Source: an uncultured Eggerthellaceae bacterium
GTDB lineage: Bacteria; Actinomycetota; Coriobacteriia; Coriobacteriales; Eggerthellaceae
Direction of reading: 5' to 3'
Length of the DNA stretch: 64,000 bases
NCBI GenBank assembly: GCA_910580205.1
Contig: CAJTVP010000004.1
Coordinates: 71,965 to 135,964 of the forward strand
The position numbers were made by a program, and so were the translations under genes. The notes under the pieces are model-generated. The model was not told where the DNA came from. It did not search any database and was given only the letters and a program-made list of their open reading frames with translations. Shown here one piece after another: positions 8,907-16,252 of this stretch (its first letter is position 1; each line of letters opens with the position of its first letter).

Positions 8907-9692
8907 ATGGCTCCTCCCGATGTCGCGCTGGATGCGCTCATCCTGCGCAAGACGAAGCTCGGTGAGGCCGATCTCATCCTCCTCATGATGGATGAAGAGG
9001 GCATGGCCCGCAAAGCGGTGGCGAAAGGCGCGCGCAAGCCGCGCAACGCCGGCTCCGCCAAGCTTGAGCTGTTCAACGAAGCTCACGTCGTGCTGGCCCA
9101 GGGCAAGAGCTTGTCCATCGTGAAGGAGTCGCGCTTGCTCGCGTCCGGAGGCGCCCTCCATCAAGATCCGGTGAGGTTCGCTGCGGCCGCCATGGTCGCA
9201 GAGGCGGCGAGCGCGTGCATCCAGCCGGAGCTACCCGTTGAGCATCTCCATCCCATGACCAAGACCGCGTTCAGGGCGCTCAAGACCGCGCCCGAAGACG
9301 TGTTGCCCTTGCTCGTGGCCGCCTATCTCCTGAAAGCGGCGGCCTTTCTGGGAACGCGCCCCTCGCTCTCCCTCTGCGCTTGCTGCGGAGACGCGCCCCG
9401 CGCCCGGAACGGGCGCGTGCGATTCTCGTGCCAGGAAGGCGGGATCATATGCGACGCGTGCGCGAGCGATGTTCAGACCATGGCTCTGGAGAGCGGGACG
9501 GCCGCTCTCTGCCATGAGCTTTTGCACGGGACGTTCGACGGCATCTGCGCCCTCACGGCCCGAAAGGAGGCATGGGATGCGCTCCTGCTCTCCGCGCGGT
9601 GGTTCAAGCATCACGTCGGATGCCGCCTCAAGTCGCTTGAGACGTTCCGCTCTCTCATCATCAGTTGCCCCGTGCCTCCATCTGGTCTATAA
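8907..9692 (+). CDS. recO: DNA repair protein RecO
   Basis: 261 residues. The N-terminal OB fold (ALILRKTKLGEADLILLMMDEEG) leads into a KGARK basic patch. A helical domain then carries the four-cysteine zinc site CACC ... CDAC (about residues 156-192). RecO anneals ssDNA and loads RecA with RecR at gaps. It is the last gene of the phoH-to-recO run. The rpsO promoter overlaps its last codons: the -10 box covers the stop codon. Confidence 0.93.
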   Translation: MAPPDVALDALILRKTKLGEADLILLMMDEEGMARKAVAKGARKPRNAGSAKLELFNEAHVVLAQGKSLSIVKESRLLASGGALHQDPVRFAAAAMVAEAASACIQPELPVEHLHPMTKTAFRALKTAPEDVLPLLVAAYLLKAAAFLGTRPSLSLCACCGDAPRARNGRVRFSCQEGGIICDACASDVQTMALESGTAALCHELLHGTFDGICALTARKEAWDALLLSARWFKHHVGCRLKSLETFRSLIISCPVPPSGL

Positions 9693-9693
9693 T
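9665..9693 (+). promoter_or_regulatory. rpsO promoter (sigma70 type)
   Basis: TTGCCC (9665-9670), a 17-bp spacer and a perfect TATAAT (9688-9693). It overlaps the 3' end of recO and predicts a start near 9700 with a leader of about 125 nt before rpsO. One of the clearest promoters in the window. Confidence 0.8.
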
Positions 9694-9782
9694 CCATCAG
9701 CTGCTTGAAAGCAGGGCAGCTCATCCCGCCTTGGCTCGCATGGTCCACCGCCTTGCCTGCTCAGATGGGACGGAAAAAGGAT

Positions 9783-9799
9783 GCTCGCAGGAAGCGAGC
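9783..9799 (+). promoter_or_regulatory. rpsO leader hairpin
   Basis: GCTCGC (9783-9788) pairs perfectly with GCGAGC (9794-9799) around an AGGAA loop, 27 nt before the rpsO start and just ahead of its GAAGG sites. mRNA leaders bound by S15 are known in several phyla. This one is a candidate autoregulatory element, without direct proof. Confidence 0.4.
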
Positions 9800-9825
9800 G
9801 AAGGAAAGCAGAAGGTGAGAAGACC

Positions 9826-10113
9826 ATGGCGAACAAGTTCAGCATCTCGAAAGAGAAGACCCAGGAGCTCATGCGCGAGTACGGCAAGAACGAGCACGAC
9901 TCCGGCAGCGCGGCGGTGCAGGTGGCCATCCTCTCGGAGCGCATCCGCAATCTGACCGAGCACCTGAAGACGCACAAGAAGGACAACCACACGCGTCGCG
10001 GGCTCATGCAGCTCATCGGCAAACGCCGCGGGCTTTTGAAGTACATCAAAGATGGGAACATCAACGAGTACCGTGAGCTGATCAAAAAGCTCGGCATCCG
10101 CGACAACATCTAG
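9826..10113 (+). CDS. rpsO: 30S ribosomal protein S15
   Basis: 95 residues and a full match to the family layout. It contains the HDSGSAAVQVAILSERI segment and the KDNHTRRGLMQLIGKRR rRNA-binding helix. S15 is a primary binder of the 16S central domain. An in-frame ATG at 9781 would add 15 residues not found in S15, so the ATG at 9826 behind the AAGG/GAAGGTGAG sites is correct. It is followed by an intrinsic terminator and then pnp, the order found in many bacteria. Confidence 0.98.
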   Translation: MANKFSISKEKTQELMREYGKNEHDSGSAAVQVAILSERIRNLTEHLKTHKKDNHTRRGLMQLIGKRRGLLKYIKDGNINEYRELIKKLGIRDNI

Positions 10114-10122
10114 CGTGAAGCG

Positions 10123-10148
10123 AAAGGCCCGCGGAAAGCGGGTCTTTT
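10123..10148 (+). terminator. rpsO intrinsic terminator
   Basis: GGCCCGC (10126-10132) pairs with GCGGGTC (10138-10144; one G-U pair) around GGAAA and is followed by TTTT. It lies 10 nt after the rpsO stop. Partial read-through into pnp is likely, because no strong separate pnp promoter is visible. Confidence 0.75.
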
Positions 10149-10179
10149 GAGATACAGGGAGCGCGCGAGCGCATCGCGG

Positions 10180-10240
10180 TCCCAGATGGCGCCGCCGTGG
10201 GAGCGAAGACGAGAAGGCGCACCGGCAGGGGCCCGTGCGC
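10180..10240 (+). promoter_or_regulatory. structured pnp leader
   Basis: Two hairpins precede pnp. TCCCA (10180-10184) pairs with TGGGA (10198-10202), and GCGCAC (10217-10222) pairs with GTGCGC (10235-10240) with inner GG/CC pairing. In other bacteria PNPase represses its own leader after RNase cleavage of such a stem. That role here is inference. Confidence 0.35.
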
Positions 10241-10264
10241 GAAGGTGAGAGAAGGAAAGAGAAC

Positions 10265-12463
10265 ATGCAGAAGGTAGTTTCAGAGTTCGAGCTGTACGGC
10301 AAGCAGTATCGCTTGGAGACCGGAGAGCTCGCGAAGCAGACCACGGGCGCGGTGCTGGCCACCTGCGGCGAGACCAGCGTGCTGGTGACCGCGGTCGTGT
10401 CGAAGCAGCAGCGCGATTACGATTTCTTCCCGCTGACCGTGGATTTCATCGAGAAGATGTACTCCGTCGGGCGCATCCCTGGCGGATACCTCAAGCGCGA
10501 GACGAAGCCATCCGATCATGGCACGCTCACCGCGCGCATGATCGACCGTCCCATCCGCCCCGGATTCCCGGACGGCTTCAAGAACGAGGTGCACATCGTC
10601 GCCACCCCGTTCGTGGTGGATGGCGTGAACCCGCCGGACACGATCAGCGTGAACGCCGCTTCCGCCGCTTTGCTGGTGGGAGGCGCTCCCTTCGACGGCC
10701 CCTGCGCGTGCGTGCGCATCGGCCGCGACAAGGACACACACGGGTTCATCGTGAACCCCACCCTTGAAGAGCAGGAGAACTCCGATCTGGAGCTCACCAT
10801 CGCGGGCACAAAGGATTACATCTCCATGGTGGAGGCGGGCGCGGAAGAGGTGTCCGAGGAGGACATGCTCTCCGCCATGACGTTCGCCCAAGAGGCCATC
10901 GCCGAGTTCTGCAAGAAGCAAGAGGAGTTCATCGCGAAGGTGGATCCGGAGCCGCTTCCCTATGTGGTCCATGAGGCCGATCCCGCCGTCGGGGAGCGCG
11001 TGGGGCAGTTCGCCTCCGAGATGGAAGACGCGCTCACCTGCGCTGACAAAGCCAGCCGCTTGGGGCGCGTTGAGGCCCTCAAAGAGCGCATCACCGCCGA
11101 TGAGTTCACCGATGAAGAGCGCGCGGCGTGGGGCTCTGACATCGCTGCGGCCCTCAAAGCCCTTGAGAAGCGCGCCATGCGCGCCATGATCATCCAGCGC
11201 GGAGAGCGCGTGGACGGCCGCACGCCCACTGAGATCCGGCCTTTGCACATCGTTCCCGGCTACCTGCCGCGCGTCCATGGCTCAGGCCTCTTCCAGCGCG
11301 GCCAGACGCAAGCGCTTTCCGTTTGCACGCTGGGGATGCTCAACGAATGGCAGCGCCTTGACACCATTTGGCCTGAAGAAGGCAAGCGCTACATCCATCA
11401 GTACAATTTCCCGCCCTACTGCACCGGCGAGACCGGTCGCATGGGCGCGCCGAAGCGCCGCGAAGTGGGCCATGGCGCGCTGGCTGAGCGCGCGCTGCTC
11501 CCGGTGATCCCCTCTGAGGATGACTTCCCCTATGCCATCCGCGTCGTCTCCGAGATCCTGGAGTCCAACGGCTCCTCTTCCATGGCCTCCACCTGCGGCT
11601 CCACGCTCGCGCTCATGGATGCGGGCGTGCCGCTGAAAGCGCCGGTCTCCGGCGTGGCCATGGGGCTCATCAAAGAAGGGGACGACGTCGTCATCCTGAC
11701 CGACATCCAGGGCCTTGAGGACTTCCTGGGCGACATGGACTTCAAGGTGTGCGGCACGGCGAAGGGCATCACCGCGCTCCAGATGGACAACAAGGCTCGC
11801 GGCCTTTCGGTGGACATCCTCTCCCGGGCGCTCACGCAGGCGAAAGAGGCGCGCGCGACCATCCTGGACGCCATGCTCGAGACCATCAGCGCTCCGCGCG
11901 AAGAGCTCAAGGACACCGCGCCCCGCATCGAGACCATCCACATCCCGCAGGACAAGATCCGCGACGTCATCGGCTCTGGCGGCAAGGTGGTCCGCGGCAT
12001 CCAGGACGAGACGGGCGCTCAGATCGACATCCAGGAGGACGGCACCATCCACATCGCCGCCGTCGAGGGCTCTGCTGGCAAAGCGGCCAAGGAGATGATC
12101 CTGGGGATCGTGAAAGAGCCTGAGGTGGGAGAGATCTATGACGGCGAAGTCGTCGGCATCAAGGATTTCGGCGCGTTCGTGAAGCTCACCCCCGGCAAAG
12201 ACGGCCTTCTGCACATCTCCAAGGTGGCGAACGGCCGCGTGGGCAAAGTGGAGGACGTGCTCGATCTGGGAGACGTGGTGAAAGTGCAGGTCACGGAAGT
12301 GGACCCGAAGACCGGCAAGATCTCCCTCGATCGCTTGGACAAGCCGGACGCTCCGAAGAGCGACCACGGGCACGACCGCGGACGCGACTCCCATAACGGC
12401 CGCGAAAGCCGCCCGCGCCCCGGCCAGGGCAATCGCACGCCCCGTCGCAGCCATCAGGCATGA
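10265..12463 (+). CDS. pnp: polyribonucleotide nucleotidyltransferase (PNPase)
   Basis: About 732 residues. Two RNase PH domains flank the all-helical linker; the first carries RPIRPGFPDGF and the second carries FQRGQTQ and the STCGSTLALMDAG active-site loop. A KH domain (IGSGGKVVRGIQ) and an S1 domain (GEVVGIKDFGAFVKL) follow. The last 40 residues are a His/Arg/Gly-rich tail that may bind RNA. PNPase degrades RNA 3' to 5' by phosphorolysis. The ATG at 10265 follows GAGAGAAGGAAAGAG, and the upstream in-frame codon at 10235 adds a charged tail foreign to the family. The stop overlaps the dapB ATG as ATGA. Confidence 0.97.
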   Translation: MQKVVSEFELYGKQYRLETGELAKQTTGAVLATCGETSVLVTAVVSKQQRDYDFFPLTVDFIEKMYSVGRIPGGYLKRETKPSDHGTLTARMIDRPIRPGFPDGFKNEVHIVATPFVVDGVNPPDTISVNAASAALLVGGAPFDGPCACVRIGRDKDTHGFIVNPTLEEQENSDLELTIAGTKDYISMVEAGAEEVSEEDMLSAMTFAQEAIAEFCKKQEEFIAKVDPEPLPYVVHEADPAVGERVGQFASEMEDALTCADKASRLGRVEALKERITADEFTDEERAAWGSDIAAALKALEKRAMRAMIIQRGERVDGRTPTEIRPLHIVPGYLPRVHGSGLFQRGQTQALSVCTLGMLNEWQRLDTIWPEEGKRYIHQYNFPPYCTGETGRMGAPKRREVGHGALAERALLPVIPSEDDFPYAIRVVSEILESNGSSSMASTCGSTLALMDAGVPLKAPVSGVAMGLIKEGDDVVILTDIQGLEDFLGDMDFKVCGTAKGITALQMDNKARGLSVDILSRALTQAKEARATILDAMLETISAPREELKDTAPRIETIHIPQDKIRDVIGSGGKVVRGIQDETGAQIDIQEDGTIHIAAVEGSAGKAAKEMILGIVKEPEVGEIYDGEVVGIKDFGAFVKLTPGKDGLLHISKVANGRVGKVEDVLDLGDVVKVQVTEVDPKTGKISLDRLDKPDAPKSDHGHDRGRDSHNGRESRPRPGQGNRTPRRSHQA

Positions 12464-13233
12464 TCCGCGTCGCGGTAGCAGGGTCCGCCGGCCGCATGGG
12501 GCAAGCGGTCTGCGCAGCGGTGAGAGCCGCGGATGACATGGAGCTCATCTGCGGCATCGACCCGCACCAGGAAAGCTCAGAGGCGCTTCCGGTCTACGAG
12601 GATGCGGCCAGCGCCCTTGATGCTGAAGCGTTCGACGTCCTGGTGGATTTCACGCGCCGGGATGCCGCCGAAGGCACTCTGTCAACGGTGCTCACCCGCG
12701 GCGTCGACTGCGTGGTGGGGACCACGGGCATCCCCCAAGAGACGCTGGAGGAGCTGGCCAGCCGCGCCCCTCAGGGAACGTCGCTCTTTTACGCGCCCAA
12801 CTTCACGACCGGTGCGGTGCTCATGATGCAGTTCGCCCGCGCAGCCGCTCCCTTCTTCCCGGAAGCGGAGATCATCGAATACCACCACTGCCGGAAGAAG
12901 GATGCTCCCTCCGGTACGGCGGTCATGACGGCGAAGGCCATCGCGCAGGGTCGGGACGGACGCGTGAGCGCAGCTCCCGGCTCTGAGACGGAGATCGACG
13001 GCGCCACAGGCGCTCGCGGCGCGCTCATCGAAGGCGTGCCCGTGCATGCGGTCCGCTCCGATGGCTTCGTGGCGAACCAGGAGGTCATCTTCGGCGGCAT
13101 GGGCCAGACGCTCTCCGTGAAGCACGTCTCCTGGGACACCCAGTCCTACATGCCCGGCGTGCTCTTGGGCATCCGGGAATCCTCCCGGCTCACGGGCCTG
13201 GTCTGCGGCCTTGAGACGCTCATGGCCCTTTGA
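12460..13233 (+). CDS. dapB: 4-hydroxy-tetrahydrodipicolinate reductase
   Basis: 257 residues with the NAD(P)-binding GSAGRMGQAV motif near the N-terminus, the GTTGIP loop, and the substrate signature EYHHCRKKDAPSGTA containing the catalytic His-His and Lys. It makes tetrahydrodipicolinate in the lysine and meso-diaminopimelate pathway, which also supplies peptidoglycan. It is translationally coupled to pnp by a 4-nt overlap, an unusual partner, and lies just before dapA. dapF is further along at 30988. Confidence 0.96.
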   Translation: MIRVAVAGSAGRMGQAVCAAVRAADDMELICGIDPHQESSEALPVYEDAASALDAEAFDVLVDFTRRDAAEGTLSTVLTRGVDCVVGTTGIPQETLEELASRAPQGTSLFYAPNFTTGAVLMMQFARAAAPFFPEAEIIEYHHCRKKDAPSGTAVMTAKAIAQGRDGRVSAAPGSETEIDGATGARGALIEGVPVHAVRSDGFVANQEVIFGGMGQTLSVKHVSWDTQSYMPGVLLGIRESSRLTGLVCGLETLMAL

Positions 13234-13242
13234 TGGTAGAAT
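13234..13242 (+). promoter_or_regulatory. possible extended -10 promoter for dapA
   Basis: TGG followed by TAGAAT (13237-13242) gives an extended -10 pattern inside the 73-bp dapB-dapA gap. A recognisable -35 is absent. It predicts a 5' leader of about 60 nt. Confidence 0.35.
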
Positions 13243-13306
13243 GACGTTCCGTTGATACAGATGTTCGCCTTTATGCAGAGCATCCGCTCAGCTTGAAGGA
13301 GCAGAG

Positions 13307-14209
13307 ATGAATCGCACCCTTTTGCAAGATGTCCGCATGATCCCGGCCATGGTCACGCCCATGACCGATGATCTGGAGCTCGATCTTCCCCGCGCCGCCG
13401 CCTTGGCGGACCGCCTCATCTCCGGAGGCTCAGACGCCCTCGTGGTCAACGGCACCACGGGAGAGTCGCCCACGGTCTTCTACCCGCAGAAGATGGAGCT
13501 GTTCAAAACGGTGGTCGAAGCGAACGCCGGCCGCGTGCCCGTCATCGCGAACGTGGGGGACAACTGCACGGCTGACACGGTGCAGTTCGCCCGTGACGTG
13601 GAAGCGCTCGGCGTGGATGCGTTCATGTGCGTGGTGCCCTATTACAACAAGCCTCCGCAAGAGGGCATCTATCAGCATTTCCGCACCATCGCGCGATCCA
13701 CGGAGCTGCCCATCATCCTGTACAACATCCCAGGGCGCTGCGCGGTGAACATGAGCGCGGACACCACGCTTCGCTTGGCGCGGGATTGCGAGAACATCGT
13801 GGCCGTGAAAGAGGCATCCGGAGACCGGGAGCAGATCGCGCGCATCTTGGAGGAGGCGCCTGACGGGTTCCTGGTGTTCTCCGGGGATGATTCCGCCACC
13901 TTCGAGCTGATGCGCGCAGGAGCGCAAGGGGTGATCTCCACCATCGCCAACGTGCTGCCCGGCCGCATGAAAGAGATCGTGGACGCGTGCGCGCAAGGGG
14001 AGTGGGAGCGAGCGGAGAAGCTCAACGAGCGATTGCTGCCGCTCATGGAGGGCCTTTTCGCCACGGCCAATCCCATCCTCGTGAAGAAGGCGCTCGAGCT
14101 CACGGGATTCCCGGTAGGAGGCGTGCGCCTGCCTTTGGTGGATGCCACGCAAGAGCAGACAGAAACGCTGAGAGCGGTCATGGAGCAGGTGGGAGCGTTC
14201 TCCAGCTGA
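13307..14209 (+). CDS. dapA: 4-hydroxy-tetrahydrodipicolinate synthase
   Basis: 300 residues of TIM-barrel type. It has the pyruvate-binding GTTGESPT motif, the YYNKPPQEG loop containing the catalytic Tyr, IILYNIPGR, and the Schiff-base lysine in IVAVKEASGD. It condenses pyruvate with aspartate semialdehyde, the first committed step of lysine/DAP synthesis. A GAAGGAG site precedes the ATG. The following gene is RNase J, the same dapA-rnj adjacency seen in Bacillus. Confidence 0.97.
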   Translation: MNRTLLQDVRMIPAMVTPMTDDLELDLPRAAALADRLISGGSDALVVNGTTGESPTVFYPQKMELFKTVVEANAGRVPVIANVGDNCTADTVQFARDVEALGVDAFMCVVPYYNKPPQEGIYQHFRTIARSTELPIILYNIPGRCAVNMSADTTLRLARDCENIVAVKEASGDREQIARILEEAPDGFLVFSGDDSATFELMRAGAQGVISTIANVLPGRMKEIVDACAQGEWERAEKLNERLLPLMEGLFATANPILVKKALELTGFPVGGVRLPLVDATQEQTETLRAVMEQVGAFSS

Positions 14210-14264
14210 CATCCATGACCTGAGGAACGAGAACCGAATATATGAGAAAGATGAGACAGAGAAC

Positions 14265-16190
14265 ATGCAAGAAATGAACCACCAGAACCAGCAGCCTTCC
14301 AAGCGGCCTGAGGGCCAAGAGAAGGCGAAGGCCCCATCGCAAGATGGGGCGAACGGCAAACGCGACCGCCGTGGACGGTCAGACCAGCAGAAGAAGCGCA
14401 CCAGCTCCTTCAAGCACGTCTCCATCGAACGGGAGCGGCCGCACCTGACCCGCGACGAGAACCAGCAAGCCTCCGCGACCTCAGAGCAGAAGAAGTCCCG
14501 CGACCGCAGGCGTCGCAACAAGCCCAAAGCCACCGACGCCTCTCTGGAAGTGGTGCCTTTGGGAGGGCTGGATGCCATCGGCATGAACATGACGGCGTTC
14601 TCCTGCAAGGGGGACATGATCTTGGATGACGCGGGCCTCATGTTCCCGGACGACGACCATCCGGGCATCGACCTCATCCTGCCGGATTACACCTATGTGC
14701 TGGAACATGCGGACCAGCTGCGCGGCATCATCGTGACCCATGGCCATGAGGACCACACCGGCGCGCTGCCGTATCTCATGAAGGATCTGGACCGCTCCGT
14801 GCCCATCTACGCGTCCAAGATGACGCTCGGGCTCATCGAGGGCAAGTTCAAGGAGCATCGCATCAAGAACGCGAAGCTCATCGAGGTCAAATCAGGGGAC
14901 GTCATCAACCTGGGCTGCATGAAGGTCACCTTCTTCGCGGTGAACCACTCCATCCCGGGCGCCTTGGGGCTCTTCATCCAAAGCCCCGCGGGCAACGTCT
15001 TGCACATGGGCGACTTCAAGCTGGACCAGACGCCCATCGACGGCATCACGACGGATTTCGCGGCCCTCGCCCGATTCGGGGAGGCGGGCGTGGACATCAT
15101 GATGAGCGACTCCACCAACGCCATGAACCCCAACTTCACGCCCTCGGAGGCGGAAGTGGGCAAGACGCTGCGCCAGATCATCGCCCAAGCGAAGAAGCGC
15201 GTGATCATCGCGTCGTTCGCCAGCCACATCCATCGCATGCAGCAGATCTGCGATGCGGCGGTGGCCAATGGGCGCAAGGTGGTCGTCACCGGGCGCTCCA
15301 TGATCCAGAACACGGACATCGCGCGCAAGCTGGGCTATCTCAAGATATCCGATGCGGATTTGATCGACGCCTATGAGCTGAAGGACATCCCGCCGGAGCG
15401 GGTCGTCATCATGTGCACGGGCTCTCAGGGAGAGCCGCTCTCCGCTCTGGCGCGCATCGCCAATGGTGAGCACAAGACCATAGACATAGACGAAGGGGAC
15501 ACGGTCATCATCTCCGCCACGCCGGTGCCGGGAAACGAGAAGGCGGTCACGCGCGTGATCAACTCCCTGGCGAAGATCGGCGCGGACGTGTTCGACAAAT
15601 CCCGCGCACGTGTGCATGTGTCCGGCCACGCCGGCGCTGAGGAGCTGAAGCTCGTGCTCTCCATCGTGAAGCCGCGCAACTTCCTTCCCGTTCATGGCGA
15701 AGCCACGCACCTGCGCGCCCATGCCCAGCTGGCGGAGGCCACGGGCGTGCTGCCGGAGAACATCTTCATCCTGGACAACGGGGACACGCTCCTCATGGAT
15801 CAGAGCGGCGTGCATCAAGGAAAGAGCGTGCAGAGCGGCATCATCTTCGTCGATGGGCTTTCAGTGGGAGACACCTCCCAAGACGTCTTGGACGAGCGCT
15901 CATCCCTGGGCTCTCAGGGATTCATCAGCATCGCCTGCGCCATCGACTTCAAGAAGAAGCAGCTGGTGGGGAACCCGGTCGTGGAGATGCATGGCATCAC
16001 GGGCGGGGATGATGACTACCTCAAGGAGCAGACGCTCGCGCTCACGAAGAGCTCCGTGCAGAAGGCGCTGGGCAAAGGGGACACGCAGTACCGTCAGATC
16101 CGCAAAGCCGTGCGCGATGCCGTCTCGTCGCTCCTTTGGGACAAGACGAACCAGCGCCCGATGATGGTGGTCAACCTGTTGGATGTGTGA
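14265..16190 (+). CDS. rnj: ribonuclease J
   Basis: 641 residues. An N-terminal tail of about 85 residues, rich in Lys, Arg and Gln and likely disordered, precedes the metallo-beta-lactamase core with the metal motif THGHEDHTGA (about residue 158) and the HMGDFKLDQ strand. The beta-CASP domain carries CTGSQGEPLSALARIA. VHVSGHAGAEELK is next, and a C-terminal domain ends the protein. RNase J combines 5' exonuclease and endonuclease activity in mRNA decay and rRNA processing. Only one RNase J is visible in the window. The basic N-terminal tail is longer than in Bacillus RNase J but common in actinobacteria. Confidence 0.96.
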   Translation: MQEMNHQNQQPSKRPEGQEKAKAPSQDGANGKRDRRGRSDQQKKRTSSFKHVSIERERPHLTRDENQQASATSEQKKSRDRRRRNKPKATDASLEVVPLGGLDAIGMNMTAFSCKGDMILDDAGLMFPDDDHPGIDLILPDYTYVLEHADQLRGIIVTHGHEDHTGALPYLMKDLDRSVPIYASKMTLGLIEGKFKEHRIKNAKLIEVKSGDVINLGCMKVTFFAVNHSIPGALGLFIQSPAGNVLHMGDFKLDQTPIDGITTDFAALARFGEAGVDIMMSDSTNAMNPNFTPSEAEVGKTLRQIIAQAKKRVIIASFASHIHRMQQICDAAVANGRKVVVTGRSMIQNTDIARKLGYLKISDADLIDAYELKDIPPERVVIMCTGSQGEPLSALARIANGEHKTIDIDEGDTVIISATPVPGNEKAVTRVINSLAKIGADVFDKSRARVHVSGHAGAEELKLVLSIVKPRNFLPVHGEATHLRAHAQLAEATGVLPENIFILDNGDTLLMDQSGVHQGKSVQSGIIFVDGLSVGDTSQDVLDERSSLGSQGFISIACAIDFKKKQLVGNPVVEMHGITGGDDDYLKEQTLALTKSSVQKALGKGDTQYRQIRKAVRDAVSSLLWDKTNQRPMMVVNLLDV

Positions 16191-16252
16191 TCCCGCGAAG
16201 CCAGCATCCTTCATCCGCATCATCAACGCAGCAGAAAGGAGGGGCTTGAACC

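Noticed and set aside
11282..12454. 390-codon open frame antisense to pnp
   Set aside because: Same kind of antisense shadow; pnp on the other strand is certain.
13234..13306. Lysine riboswitch before dapA
   Set aside because: The gap is only 73 bp, far too short for the lysine aptamer.
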